DNA from: Chloroflexota bacterium
Lineage (GTDB): Bacteria > Chloroflexota > Anaerolineae > J102
Direction of reading: 5' to 3'
Assembly: GCA_013152585.1 (NCBI GenBank)
Contig: JAADGC010000069.1
Span: forward strand, 1-43,672
DNA length: 43,672 bases
Shown: piece by piece, positions 18,549-28,592 of the stretch
Numbering within the stretch: position 1 is the first letter of the stretch
Layout: every line of letters begins with the position of its first letter
The notes under the pieces: generated by a model
Databases searched by the model: none
What the model was told of the DNA's origin: nothing
Seen by the model: the letters and a program-made list of their open reading frames with translations, nothing else
Program-made: the position numbers and the translations under genes

Positions 18549-18960
18549 TACCGATCTCAACGCCCTGAGCGCCAACATACGCCACAGCCTCACATGGTCC
18601 GCCATCTGCGAGCACTATCTCCGCCGGCGTCCCAAAAAAGACTTTCGTTCCTTGCTGGAAGAGCTACAGACCACCGAACAACTTATCGCGGCCGATCTGG
18701 CACATATCCTGCGCCAGCACAATACCCGCCCCGGTGATCTGGCGGTTTTGGGCAGCCTGCTGGCACAGGCTCGTGTACGCAAGACGGACGAAACCCGTAT
18801 GCGTTTCATCCAGCAAGGATTGGCGAATTCGCACACATGGTACTTGGCCCAAATCGAAGCCTCAGCCCCGCCGCTGCGTGATATCTGGCAAACACCGTGC
18901 GACCAACTGGCAGCCATCGAAGCCAAATTCAGTGCCATCCTGGCCCAATCCGAACAGTAG
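18535..18960 (+). CDS. small predicted all-helical protein, function unknown
   Basis: 141 aa. The only upstream start is TTG at 18535, overlapping the PIG-L gene by 14 bases; the frame stays open to 18960. The sequence is rich in Leu, Ala, Gln and charged residues spaced as amphipathic helices (LLEELQTTEQLIAADLAHILRQ, LAAIEAKFSAILAQ), with no membrane segment or known motif. A DinB- or ferritin-like helical bundle is possible but unproven. Its tight placement between deacetylase and dehydrogenase genes argues that it is real. Confidence 0.65.
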   Translation: MNLSDTDLNALSANIRHSLTWSAICEHYLRRRPKKDFRSLLEELQTTEQLIAADLAHILRQHNTRPGDLAVLGSLLAQARVRKTDETRMRFIQQGLANSHTWYLAQIEASAPPLRDIWQTPCDQLAAIEAKFSAILAQSEQ

Positions 18961-19033
18961 CACGCTCGGCTCTCGCAGACGGCCGGCAAACCATCCTCAT
19001 CTATCCCCTTGATCTTGCAAAGGAGCAAATCAT

Positions 19034-19888
<855 letters not shown>

Positions 19889-19891
19889 CAC

Positions 19892-20659
19892 GTGATTCAA
19901 AACACCCCGCCCCACCTCGCCGTGCAACGGGCACAACACTGGCTCCGGCAGCAACCCCAAAAAGCCCTCAGTAATTTCACATGGGTGAACAACATGACAA
20001 TAGGCGCACCTTATTGTCGTTTTGCCTATGCCGACGAGCAACACTGTCTGGCGCGCCATTTGTGGCTGCCATTCACCGCCATCTCGGTGGAAGGGCGATC
20101 ACCTGCGACGACGCTCCAGCTTGCGCGAGAACTGCTGGTCCCGGATGAGGCAGCCTACACCCTGGCGCCGCCTGGCCTGACTCGTCTCCTCACCGCCAGC
20201 ATGCACATCCTCGATATCCGCCCCGAATGGCAGATGCTCTTTCATGGTCGCCCCGACTTGCTACCATCGGGGCAAGCCCAACAATTGCATCCCTCCGACC
20301 TGCCTGCGATGCTGGCGTTAGCCGCCACTGATGAAGTCATGGTTTTTAGTCCCGAAACCTTTGCCCGCGGCAGCTTCTTTGGTGTTTACATCGATGCCGA
20401 ACTCGTGGCCATGGGCGGGGTGCAGACCAGACTTCCGGGACTGGTGGAAATAGGCTCTATTGTCACCCACCCTCGCCACCGTCGACGCGGCTATGCCAGC
20501 CAAGTCGTTTCCGCCCTGCTTCAACATCTACACGCCCAAGGTCAACAAATTTTCCTGTGCCTTTTTCAGACCAATGCACCCGCTCGTTTGCTCTATGAAA
20601 AGATCGGCTTTCAAGTGATCAACGAGCTATCCTTAATCCATTGGCGTCTTCCCAACTGA
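19892..20659 (+). CDS. GNAT-family N-acetyltransferase (FR47-like)
   Basis: 255 aa starting with GTG, 3 bases after the dehydrogenase stop. The C-terminal GNAT fold carries EIGSIVTHPRHRRRGYASQ (186-204), including the acetyl-CoA pyrophosphate loop RRRGYA, and ends NAPARLLYEKIGFQ. The N-terminal half is a divergent GNAT-like or family-specific domain. The acceptor is unknown. Last gene of the operon. Confidence 0.85.
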   Translation: MIQNTPPHLAVQRAQHWLRQQPQKALSNFTWVNNMTIGAPYCRFAYADEQHCLARHLWLPFTAISVEGRSPATTLQLARELLVPDEAAYTLAPPGLTRLLTASMHILDIRPEWQMLFHGRPDLLPSGQAQQLHPSDLPAMLALAATDEVMVFSPETFARGSFFGVYIDAELVAMGGVQTRLPGLVEIGSIVTHPRHRRRGYASQVVSALLQHLHAQGQQIFLCLFQTNAPARLLYEKIGFQVINELSLIHWRLPN

Positions 20660-21028
20660 TTCCGACTTTTCTCATCATTCCTGATTATCTGTCAGCTTTA
20701 ATGTAAGCATCTTTACAGCAATTGACGTGCGTCCCATTTATACTTGTTTAATTTATTTGATATCCTCTGGGGAGGGGATAATAGTGAAAGCCCAGTAGTG
20801 CCCGCACTCCTGGGCTTTTGCTACGCTACTGGACCCTGGCGTTTTTTGTTTTTGCCCCGGATTCACACATATTTTCACGGAAAAGAAAGGAAAACATCTT
20901 CAAAATCCGTGGCTAAAAGGCTTTGCTAAACGGCAAGTGTCATTTTCGCCAGACTCCAGTACTCTAATTACGATGCTGGATGGCCGGCATGTGTGTCTTT
21001 TGACGAAACAACGGCTAGCAACCTGAAG
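20660..21028. other. convergent intergenic region
   Basis: 369 bases, AT-richer than the surroundings, between the GNAT gene (rightward) and DUF1905 (leftward). It holds the hairpin listed separately. I see no supported gene in it. Confidence 0.5.
20787..20820 (+). terminator. hairpin/terminator candidate between convergent genes
   Basis: Nested stem: AAAGCCCAG/CTGGGCTTT (20787-20795/20810-20818) enclosing AGTGC-CC-GCACT, then a short T run. Strong stem, modest T tail; it may work in both directions. Confidence 0.6.
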
Positions 21029-21304
21029 CTATTGGGGCTCTTCAGCTACCACTTCATCCAGGATCACCACAATCTCATCCCCTTCATTGAGATCAAGATT
21101 TTGCCGCAAATGGGCATTGATTAAAATAAAATGGGCGCCATCGCCCGTAGGAAAGGCCGATCCCTCGTAATCGCCACCATTAATCGTCCCTTTTACCCGA
21201 ATACGTGACGGCTTGCGCAGCTCTCCACTGACAAAGCGAGGAAACACGATGCAATAATAGTTGCCGCGACGTTTGAGTGGACCGATGAAGTGGATAGCCG
21301 CCAT
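21029..21304 (-). CDS. DUF1905-domain protein
   Basis: 91 aa, a small beta-rich protein. Family-like features are GNYYCIVFP near the N-terminus, RIRVKGTINGGDYEGSAFPTGDG in the middle and LDLNEGDEIVVILDE at the end, as in DUF1905 proteins, whose function is unknown. AAGGAG lies 9 bases before ATG and a promoter is visible upstream. Alone in its transcription unit. Confidence 0.8.
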   Translation of the reverse strand: MAAIHFIGPLKRRGNYYCIVFPRFVSGELRKPSRIRVKGTINGGDYEGSAFPTGDGAHFILINAHLRQNLDLNEGDEIVVILDEVVAEEPQ

Positions 21305-21359
21305 GGGACGAGACTCCTTAAAGAAGCGAGCAAAGAGGGCAACGATTGTCTATAAAATG

Positions 21360-21389
21360 ATTTTAGCGTGTATCCCTTCTACTTGCCAA
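21360..21389 (-). promoter_or_regulatory. promoter of the DUF1905 gene
   Basis: Minus strand TTGGCA (21389-21384), 18 bases, TAAAAT (21365-21360), about 55 bases before the start codon. Confidence 0.5.
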
Positions 21390-21497
21390 AAATCAAAGAG
21401 TTGTTTTTCAGGTCGGGCCGCGAGTTACATCTGTCGGCAGCGCCGTAACGATGAGCCTGGCCACAATCTGTCGTGCAAGAAAAACTGGCTCAGCAAT

Positions 21498-22586
21498 CTA
21501 CCCCACCTTTAGCAAATCCACCGCCACTTTGGCCACGGTGGGGGGATGCAGCAACATGTTGGTATAGGTGGCGTTGGCCATAGGACAGGCACATTCTTTG
21601 TTGGCAATGCTCTGGCGCATGGCCTGCATTTCGGGGCTGAACCAAATAGGCCGGATATCGTAATCGGTTTGGCGCAGATTACCTACGGGCTCGGCGCGGA
21701 TGCAGCAGGTCCAGACATCGCCGTTGGGGGCGATCTGGGCACCGGCCCAACCGGCATAGCAATCAATCACCTGGCGACGTTCGAACAACGTGCGCTTGGC
21801 CAGTTGATAGTATTGGGTGCGAAAACCCTGGGTAAAGCGGGCAAAGCCACTGGCATGGGCTTTGTGGGCCTGCTCGCTGAGGAAGTCGGCAATGGGGGCA
21901 TACGTTTCGGGGTCGGGGGTGATGCCCCAGCCCATGGTGTCCAACTCTACGCGCTCTTCCGCCACCTCGGTGATGTAACTGTCGGGCTGCAAGAACTGCA
22001 GGCCCTCGTAAATTGCGGCGAAGCGATGGGCGTTGAAGCGGCTGACCACCGTATGCACCGAAGTCACCAGGTTGGAGTGCTTTTCTTTGAGCGCCTTGAG
22101 TCCCTGCCAGGTGGCCATGGCCTTATCCCAGTTGCCGGGCACACCCCGCATATCATCATGTTCCTCACCGACGCCGTCCAGCGACAGGTTGATGCCCACA
22201 TTGGCTCCCGCACAGTCCGCACAGATGCGGTCCACGGCCGCCAGAATCCGCTTGGTGAGCAAGCCATTGGTGGGGATAGTGATGTAGGTGGGCTGGCAAT
22301 GTCGATAGCCGGAAATCACCATGTCGTCCAGGTCCTTGCGCAAAAAGGGCTCGCCGCCGGTGAAGGTGAGATATTCCACCGAACGCCCCAGCTTGCTGAA
22401 AACCTGATCCCATTCCGCCACGCTCATGTCGTCGTTGGGCTTGCGCCACACGTCGCAGGTGCGGCATTTGCTGTTGCAGCGATAGCTGATGGAGATCACC
22501 ACCGAAAACGGCATCAGCCGCGGCCAGCCATAGCGGCGGAACGCCCAATAGGCGGGGAGTCTGGGAGCAAGTGTGAGCAGAGACAT
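21498..22586 (-). CDS. radical SAM/SPASM-type protein (array gene 8, last)
   Basis: 362 aa. The radical SAM [4Fe-4S] motif is CNSKCRTC (Cys37, 41, 44), with GGEP near 76 for SAM binding. The C-terminal half has further cysteines typical of a SPASM/twitch auxiliary-cluster domain: [20 protein letters not shown] and KECACP. It generates a 5'-deoxyadenosyl radical; the substrate is unknown, and SPASM proteins often act on peptides or sugars. It starts 8 bases after the stop of the preceding array gene, so it is translationally linked. Confidence 0.85.
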   Translation of the reverse strand: MSLLTLAPRLPAYWAFRRYGWPRLMPFSVVISISYRCNSKCRTCDVWRKPNDDMSVAEWDQVFSKLGRSVEYLTFTGGEPFLRKDLDDMVISGYRHCQPTYITIPTNGLLTKRILAAVDRICADCAGANVGINLSLDGVGEEHDDMRGVPGNWDKAMATWQGLKALKEKHSNLVTSVHTVVSRFNAHRFAAIYEGLQFLQPDSYITEVAEERVELDTMGWGITPDPETYAPIADFLSEQAHKAHASGFARFTQGFRTQYYQLAKRTLFERRQVIDCYAGWAGAQIAPNGDVWTCCIRAEPVGNLRQTDYDIRPIWFSPEMQAMRQSIANKECACPMANATYTNMLLHPPTVAKVAVDLLKVG

Positions 22587-22594
22587 GGGAGGAT

Positions 22595-24061
22595 TTATGC
22601 GGTCCGGGCAGCGTGCTTGGCGTCGGCGGTTTGCTCGTCGTTGCCCACGAAGAAACGATAGGCATTAGCAACGGTGCCCGGCAAGTCCAGCCAGAAGCTC
22701 TTCTTCGACACTTTTTCCCACACGCGTTTGGGCCGATACAAATAGAAGCGACGGTAGGCCTGGCGCCATTTTTTCACCACCAGCTCGGGATCGTAGCTGT
22801 CATCGTCGATGGTGAAGCTGGCTTTGGCGTCATGGATGGCCAGATCACTCCATTCATCGGCAAAGACATTCCCTTCTTCCTCGATCATATCCCACATTTT
22901 GGTACCGGGGAAAGGGGCGGCCAGCATGAAGTTGGCCAGATCGGGGTCCAGCTCCAGCGCAAGCTGAATGGTTTTTTCCATGGTCTCTTCCGTATCACGA
23001 GGCATCCCAAAGATGAAAAAGCCCATTGTTTGTAGATCGGCGGCTTTGGCCCAACGGAAGGCATTGCGCACCTGATCCAGGGTCTGGCCTTTGCGGATCA
23101 CGTTGCGCAGTATCCAGGGATCGCCGCTTTCCACCCCGAAGCCGACCCGTTTGGCGCCGGCAGCTTTCATGAGATGGAACAGCTCGGCATCGGTGTGATT
23201 CACCTTCATGCCGTGGACGGTGGTCCAGGACACGGTGTTGAGCCCTTCGGCAACCAGTTGTCGGCAAATATCTTTGGCCCGCGGCAGCTTCAAATTCCAA
23301 ATATCATCCGTCACCCCAATCTCGGTCGCATGCAGACCTTCGACAAGCCACCGCCATTCGGCGATCACATTTTCCACGCTGCGCCCGCGCCAGGTGTTGC
23401 CGGTCACCGGTTTCGAGCAAAAAATGCACTGGTAGGGGCAGCCACGGCTGGTAAGAATGGTGAAGCTGCGGGCGTGGGGGTCCAGTCCGTCTGTCAGGGG
23501 TTGGAGATTGGTGTAATGATCGATCTTGAACAGATCGTGGGCCGGGAAAGGCAGGCTATCCAGGTCCTCGATGATGGGCGAAATGGGCGAAATATAAATC
23601 TCGCCGTTGTGGCGATAGTTGAGTCCGGGAATAGCGCCGTCTTCGGGCTTTTCGTCCTTTAGCAAGGCATCGGCAAACGCGACAATACCGTGTTCGGCCT
23701 CGCCCTTGAAGGTGTAATCGACATATGGATGCTCGGGGCCCAGCGATTCGGCGGGCATAATGGTGAGATGAGGGCCACCCAAAAGGGTGATGAGGCCTCG
23801 ATCCTTGGCGACTTTTGCCATTTCCCAGGCATCCTGAATCAGGGGCGTGGTGGCGGTGATGCCAATAAAGGTGTAGGGCTTAGCTTCGGCGGCGGCTTTA
23901 TCGATGTACGAAGTAACGGGCACATCTTCGATGGACGCGTCGTAGATGATGACATCGTGGCCGGCCTCACGCAAGACGGCGGCCAGATAGCCCAGGCCAA
24001 GGGGGATGTGCTTACGCGAAGACCATACTTTGGCTTCGGGACTTGCTAAGATGATTCGCAT
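22595..24061 (-). CDS. cobalamin-binding-type radical SAM protein (array gene 7)
   Basis: 488 aa from ATG 24061 ([11 protein letters not shown]); the track ORF extends upstream without family sequence. N-terminal B12-binding-like Rossmann domain ([27 protein letters not shown] at 93-100) without the classic DxHxxG motif. The radical SAM motif is CPYQCIFC (208-215). The C-terminal tail [17 protein letters not shown] is very like that of array gene 1 (LRPGPIWRRVKSGDFW), so the two are paralogues. Class B relatives do methylations, ring contractions or C-C couplings on unactivated carbons; the substrate here is unknown. Confidence 0.88.
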   Translation of the reverse strand: MRIILASPEAKVWSSRKHIPLGLGYLAAVLREAGHDVIIYDASIEDVPVTSYIDKAAAEAKPYTFIGITATTPLIQDAWEMAKVAKDRGLITLLGGPHLTIMPAESLGPEHPYVDYTFKGEAEHGIVAFADALLKDEKPEDGAIPGLNYRHNGEIYISPISPIIEDLDSLPFPAHDLFKIDHYTNLQPLTDGLDPHARSFTILTSRGCPYQCIFCSKPVTGNTWRGRSVENVIAEWRWLVEGLHATEIGVTDDIWNLKLPRAKDICRQLVAEGLNTVSWTTVHGMKVNHTDAELFHLMKAAGAKRVGFGVESGDPWILRNVIRKGQTLDQVRNAFRWAKAADLQTMGFFIFGMPRDTEETMEKTIQLALELDPDLANFMLAAPFPGTKMWDMIEEEGNVFADEWSDLAIHDAKASFTIDDDSYDPELVVKKWRQAYRRFYLYRPKRVWEKVSKKSFWLDLPGTVANAYRFFVGNDEQTADAKHAARTA

Positions 24062-24155
24062 GGGGATAGATCGGTTAGGCGCTAATTGGGTCACTTGGTA
24101 GATGGATGACTTTTGAGGGAGACGGTATTCGATGAGCAGTCGCCATCGACAAACC

Positions 24156-25565
24156 TCAGGCCAGGGCGCTGACAATGCCTTTGCGGGTGTTGCCGGGCAC
24201 GGCATAGCCAATGCCATCGCCATCGGGCACCCAATCGCGATGAGCGCATGCCTTGCGATAGCCATAATCGGTGCTGAAGCTGGCAAATGCTTTGCGAGGC
24301 CAGTCGCGCAGGGGATGCCGCATAAGGTTACGCAGGCCGCGGCTAGCAACACCGGGCCAACCATACAGTTTGCGGGCCAACCAATCGTAACCGGCAGCCA
24401 GTTGGGCCGGCGTCATTTGTGCCGGGTAGTAGGTGACGTGGGTGGTATCATACAAGGACCATGGGACATTGGGGATGAGGCGATTCTCATCGATCCACTG
24501 TTGGCGTTGGGGGGTGCCCACATACGGGGTAAGTACCGTGATGCTGACACCTTCCAGCTCACTTTCCCGAATGACATCGTAAGTGTGCTGGAATATCTCG
24601 GGCGTATCACCATCGAACCCAAACACAAACAAGCCCACAACGCCGATACCGGCAGCGTGCACGTTGTCGATAACCTGGTGATAGCGCTCGATGTTGCCGT
24701 CTGTCTTGCCGCCTAATTGACGGCGATTGTTGGGATTGGCGCTCTCGAAGCCAATGAAGAACTTGTCGAGATGCGCTTCGCGGGCCAGCTTGAGCAAATC
24801 GGGATGATCGGCCACCAACTGCTCGGCCTGACAGGTCCAGCCCTGCAAGGGGAGTTTACGCAGGGCCTTGAACAGCGACTCCATGTATTCGGGGTGCAGA
24901 CGGAAATTAAGGCCGAAATTATCATCCGTGAGAAAGAAACGTTTGATCCCGCGACGTTCAATTTCTTCCACCACCTGCTCTACGGGACGCAGTCGCATCA
25001 CCCGGCCTGAGACGCGAATGGCCGTACAAAAGTCACAACTACGGGAGCAACCCCGCGTGATCTCGAGATAGGGTGTCCAATAATTGCGCTTTTCGTCAAC
25101 CTGACGCAAGACGCGATCACTGATGGGCACGAGCTTATCGAGCGAAGCCCATTCCTCGTCCACATAACGGGGTTGAAGGGCACCACGGTCAAAATCGGCG
25201 ATCATCTGCGGCCAGGTGCGATAGGCCTCGCCCACGGCAATACTGTCGGCCCACGCCGCCACTTCGTCCGCAGCCAACGTAGCGTGGGGCCCTCCCACCA
25301 CCACCGTAGCGCCGCGGGCTTTGGCCCTTTCGGCAATCCAGCGTGCGCGTTCGATTTGCAATGTTTTTGCCGTAATGCCTACCAAATCACCGGGCCCCAT
25401 TTCGTCAAAGGGCACGGGGCGCAGGTCTTCGTCGATGATCTCGACAGGAACGGCATCGGGCACCAGCGAAGCCAGGCGCATCAGTGTATAAGGTGCCATG
25501 GTCGCCCTTCTAAGGACGGTGCCATCTCGACCGGGTTGGATTAAAGTAACGCGATGTATGCTCAT
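24156..25565 (-). CDS. cobalamin-binding-type radical SAM protein (array gene 6)
   Basis: 469 aa. B12-binding-like N-terminus ([38 protein letters not shown] at 88-101). Radical SAM motif CSRSCDFC (173-180). C-terminal extension has [16 protein letters not shown]. It differs from the other four in its extension and is more distant. A 223-base gap with a large inverted repeat separates it from the small gene upstream, so it may have its own promoter. A pyrimidine-rich tract (CTCTCTCTTTCTCTC on the minus strand) precedes the start; no ribosome binding site is clear. Confidence 0.87.
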   Translation of the reverse strand: MSIHRVTLIQPGRDGTVLRRATMAPYTLMRLASLVPDAVPVEIIDEDLRPVPFDEMGPGDLVGITAKTLQIERARWIAERAKARGATVVVGGPHATLAADEVAAWADSIAVGEAYRTWPQMIADFDRGALQPRYVDEEWASLDKLVPISDRVLRQVDEKRNYWTPYLEITRGCSRSCDFCTAIRVSGRVMRLRPVEQVVEEIERRGIKRFFLTDDNFGLNFRLHPEYMESLFKALRKLPLQGWTCQAEQLVADHPDLLKLAREAHLDKFFIGFESANPNNRRQLGGKTDGNIERYHQVIDNVHAAGIGVVGLFVFGFDGDTPEIFQHTYDVIRESELEGVSITVLTPYVGTPQRQQWIDENRLIPNVPWSLYDTTHVTYYPAQMTPAQLAAGYDWLARKLYGWPGVASRGLRNLMRHPLRDWPRKAFASFSTDYGYRKACAHRDWVPDGDGIGYAVPGNTRKGIVSALA

Positions 25566-25788
25566 AAAATTAATCGAAAGAGAGAAAGAGAGAGGTGGTT
25601 ATTGTACAGGTCAAGTCCTGTTTGATCGATTTCTCAGCCCGTGCAGACCAGTAAACCAGGCCGATGGAGGCCAGCGTCGTTTGTGCTGGCCTACCGGTTG
25701 ACGGGTTTACCGGCTTTCAAGAAAGTGAAGCGCTGTTGTCAGCTTCCACGTTGCAGTCACACCCGTAATAGCGTGACGACGATGTGGC
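25566..25788. other. gap inside the radical SAM array with nested inverted repeat
   Basis: 223 bases with no supported gene. Holds the inverted repeat at 25651-25710. No T tract follows the stem, so a structured leader RNA or regulatory site is more likely than a terminator. Compared by eye with THI-box and B12-box sequences; neither fits. Confidence 0.5.
25651..25710. repeat. nested inverted repeat
   Basis: Outer arms GTAAACC (25651-25657) and GGTTTAC (25704-25710). Inner perfect 8-bp arms AGGCCAGC (25668-25675) and GCTGGCCT (25685-25692) with a 9-base loop. In the transcribed leader of array gene 6 this would fold into a long, interrupted hairpin. Confidence 0.6.
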
Positions 25789-25995
25789 TTATCCTAAATT
25801 ATGAACGTATTTTTGAAGCTGGCGCTGGTTGATTTTGATGTACTGATCGGGGATGATTTCGGCTACTTCGGCCTCGCTGAGACGCACGCGCATGATTTTC
25901 AGGGCATCTTGCGGCGACTCACCGTAGGCGAGTTTCTTCTTTCCGTTCTTGAGATCGAAAAGATACATGTAGTGAGGGTTGCTGAAGCTGCTCAT
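25789..25995 (-). CDS. 68-aa small protein inside the radical SAM array (array gene 5), function unknown
   Basis: 68 aa, no cysteine, no signal or membrane segment. The N-terminal part (YMYLFDLKNGKKKLAYGE) looks like a beta hairpin and the rest like two amphipathic helices (SPQDALKIMRVRLSEAEVAEI; NQRQLQKYVHNLG). It starts 24 bases after the stop of array gene 4 on the same strand, so it is probably co-transcribed. Size and place would fit a substrate peptide, a carrier or recognition protein, or a small regulator. Nothing in the sequence chooses between them, and no leader/core split or repeated core is visible. Reality of the gene is supported by context more than by a strong ribosome binding site. 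Confidence 0.6.
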   Translation of the reverse strand: MSSFSNPHYMYLFDLKNGKKKLAYGESPQDALKIMRVRLSEAEVAEIIPDQYIKINQRQLQKYVHNLG

Positions 25996-26019
25996 GGGAG
26001 TACTGGGGTGATCGTGGGC

Positions 26020-27423
26020 TCAGGCCTTAACGAGGACATCTTGATACAAACCGGAACCGTGCCGGACTGCCTGCAAACCTTTGTTGATCTCGTCGTCGTA
26101 TTTGCCGGCCAACATGTCACGATAAAATTGATAATCGACACCCTTGACTTTTTCGTCATCGGGGAAGCGATGGTAATCGTCCTTTGACATCAGGCTTTTG
26201 CCTTCGGCGATGAGTTGGTAGCCCAGGGCCGAACCGGGATAGGGGGCGTAGAACGAAATCGAGGGCATGACGCGCTTCATGCGCTTGAGCATGCGCATGG
26301 TTTTGAAAGCATCCTCGTGGGTCTCGCCCGGAATGCCCAACATGATGTTGGACCAGAAGAACGGGGGCTGCTCGCCCTTGGCCTCGAGTTCGTCGCCCAG
26401 GCGGTTGACCAGATCGATGGCGAAGGTGTTATCCTCTTCGTTGGATTCTTTGTTGAGCAGCTTCAAAATGCGGTCGCTGCCCGACTCGAAGCCGATGGAA
26501 ATGGTGCGCCAGTTGGTTTCGCGCACCAGGGCCTGGAACAAATCGGGCCATTGGCGCACGGTGTCGGCGCGACCGGCAGCCCAATAAGTCCAGCGTTTGG
26601 TCTGCCGCGGGTATTTTTCCAACCATTCTTCCAGCCAGCTCGGCTGCTGGAAAAACATAGAATCATGAATGACCACGGATCCCACACCGTATTTGCGATC
26701 CAAAAAATTCAGTTCGTCGATCACCTGATCCACAGAGCGGCGGCCCATCACTTTGATGTAGGAGCTTTCGTTGCAGAACACGCACTGCCACGGACACACG
26801 CGGCTGGTGAGTATGGTGGCCACAGGACCTGGCCCCCACCCGCATTCGAGCTCCATAGGCCAGTGCCACTTCCAGCGACGCTTCATGCGCCAGCCGCCGG
26901 CTGGTCGGGGCCAGAGTTCGCGGTCGATCATGGGCCACTCGGCCATAGATCGCGCACTTTCGCCCTGGAACAAACGTGGAAAAGCCGAGGGATCGCGCAC
27001 CAGATCGACGATTACTTTTTCGCCGGCGCCCATGCAGATCTTATCGAATTCGGGCACGGCCTCCATTTCATCGGGGGCTACGGTGGCGTGCATGCCGCCG
27101 GCGAGGATGAGGCTGTTGGGGTTGAGCTGTTTGAAGAGCTTCGCCGCCTTGAGGGCGGGTGGAAAGGTGTAGCTACGCACGTTCATCAGAAGCATGTCGT
27201 AGCCGGCAAGCTGCGGTTTCAGTTCTTCCCAGGATGTGACCGCACGCGTCGAGGCGATGTCGGTTTCGATGCCGTTTTGATGCAGAATGGTGCGTAAAAG
27301 CCCCAGGCCGTGATCCTGCCATTGTTCGTGGGGGCCGCGCGGATGCACCAGATCGCCAAGATCCCCAAGATCAAGCCACAGGATACGGGATTTAGGGGAT
27401 TTGCGTGAAAATAAGAAGGTCAT
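26020..27423 (-). CDS. cobalamin-binding-type radical SAM protein (array gene 4)
   Basis: 467 aa. N-terminal B12-binding-like region (HGLGLLRTILHQNGIETDI, LAGGMHATVAPDE at 107-119). Radical SAM motif CPWQCVFC (210-217), preceded by ILTSRV. The core contains TISIGFESGSDRILKLLNKESN and ends with an Ala/Lys-rich tail. It starts 15 bases downstream of array gene 3. Reaction unknown. Confidence 0.87.
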   Translation of the reverse strand: MTFLFSRKSPKSRILWLDLGDLGDLVHPRGPHEQWQDHGLGLLRTILHQNGIETDIASTRAVTSWEELKPQLAGYDMLLMNVRSYTFPPALKAAKLFKQLNPNSLILAGGMHATVAPDEMEAVPEFDKICMGAGEKVIVDLVRDPSAFPRLFQGESARSMAEWPMIDRELWPRPAGGWRMKRRWKWHWPMELECGWGPGPVATILTSRVCPWQCVFCNESSYIKVMGRRSVDQVIDELNFLDRKYGVGSVVIHDSMFFQQPSWLEEWLEKYPRQTKRWTYWAAGRADTVRQWPDLFQALVRETNWRTISIGFESGSDRILKLLNKESNEEDNTFAIDLVNRLGDELEAKGEQPPFFWSNIMLGIPGETHEDAFKTMRMLKRMKRVMPSISFYAPYPGSALGYQLIAEGKSLMSKDDYHRFPDDEKVKGVDYQFYRDMLAGKYDDEINKGLQAVRHGSGLYQDVLVKA

Positions 27424-27438
27424 AATCGTTTTTCCAAC

Positions 27439-28575
27439 CTATCGACTGCTGCCATGCAGACTTTCCTCGGGCATTTCGAGTTCGATAGGGATGCCAGATT
27501 CGTGCCCGTTATCGTTGGTGCGAATCGCCTGCCCACTCAATTGCTCTTGCACCGGACGATTACCGAAACCGGCGGCCAGGGTGGGCTTCCACCAGGCCCA
27601 TTCGCTGCATGTGTTGCACGGTGAAACTTCGTGGGTGCGCTTTTGCAGGTGCTGGCGCCGTAATTCCTGCATCTTCGCACCGTTCCAGTTCTTCATCACC
27701 CGCACAACACCGTCCTCGTCGATCACGTTGCCCAGATCATAATCGAGGTTGAAGTCGCGATCACACATGGCAATGGCACCATCCCAGTAAATGTGCACGT
27801 GGTACCACAGGTTGGGACAGGCAAAGCGGGGGGGAAGCTGTTTGCTCTGTTCCAGTCGCAAAGCGCTGATCTCTTCTACCTGATCACCCCAGGAATCGAA
27901 AGGTTTGACGTGCACCAGATCGACACCGGGGACCTGGCCCCAGGTTTCGACAAAGGTGGCGGTGTCATCTTTGGTGTTTTCCATCTCGATAATCTGTAAA
28001 TTGACAAAGGTGCCGTAGCCGCCCTGATGCTTCATCTCCACAAAACGGTGGATGTTGTTGTTTGTTTTGGTAAAATCGGCATTCACGCGCACGTTTTCGT
28101 AGGTTTCGGGGCGGATACCATCCTGGCACAGATAGATGACGTTGAGCCCGGCATCGAGCAAGCGTTGAGAGCGCTCGGGCGTAAGTAGGGTGGCATTGGT
28201 GCTGATCTCGGAGCGCAAGCCTTTATCGCCACAATAGGCCACCATATCATAGATGCGCTTGTGCAGCAAAGGCTCACCCCAGATATGCAGGGTGGTGGCT
28301 TTGACATGGGGTGCCATTTCATCCACGATTTGTTTGAAGACTTCCCATTTCATAAAACCGTGCGGACGCGTGATTTCTTCGCGACCGGTGGGGCACATGA
28401 TGCAATTCAGGTTGCAGATGTTGGTGGATTCGATGTACATGCGGTCGGGTGGGGGCACATAGCGGGTTTGGCCTGTCTCGTAAGCCAACCATTTCACCGG
28501 CCCCATGACCTTGCGTCGATAGATGCGCGATTTGTTACGCAATTTTTCCTGAAAAGTAAGTGTCTGTGTTGTCAT
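27439..28575 (-). CDS. radical SAM/SPASM-type protein (array gene 3)
   Basis: 378 aa. Radical SAM motif CNLNCIMC (54-61), with HIWGEPLLH as the SAM-binding GGEP-like element. C-terminal SPASM-like cysteines: CPNLWYHVHIYWDGAIAMCDRDF and SPCNTCSEW. It is distinct from the SPASM gene at the array end. AAGGA lies about 6 bases before ATG; it starts 17 bases after array gene 2. Candidate peptide or sugar modifier; substrate unknown. Confidence 0.87.
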   Translation of the reverse strand: MTTQTLTFQEKLRNKSRIYRRKVMGPVKWLAYETGQTRYVPPPDRMYIESTNICNLNCIMCPTGREEITRPHGFMKWEVFKQIVDEMAPHVKATTLHIWGEPLLHKRIYDMVAYCGDKGLRSEISTNATLLTPERSQRLLDAGLNVIYLCQDGIRPETYENVRVNADFTKTNNNIHRFVEMKHQGGYGTFVNLQIIEMENTKDDTATFVETWGQVPGVDLVHVKPFDSWGDQVEEISALRLEQSKQLPPRFACPNLWYHVHIYWDGAIAMCDRDFNLDYDLGNVIDEDGVVRVMKNWNGAKMQELRRQHLQKRTHEVSPCNTCSEWAWWKPTLAAGFGNRPVQEQLSGQAIRTNDNGHESGIPIELEMPEESLHGSSR

Positions 28576-28592
28576 TTTCGATCCTTGTCAGC

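Noticed and set aside
21546-22661. 371-aa plus-strand ORF
   Set aside because: Antisense to the SPASM radical SAM gene; no motif of its own.
25577-25597. GA-rich tract as a ribosome binding site
   Set aside because: It is on the wrong strand for the leftward gene; on the coding strand it is pyrimidine-rich.
25566-25650. THI-box-like string GGGCTGAGA on the minus strand upstream of array gene 6
   Set aside because: The second conserved half of a TPP riboswitch is absent; chance match.
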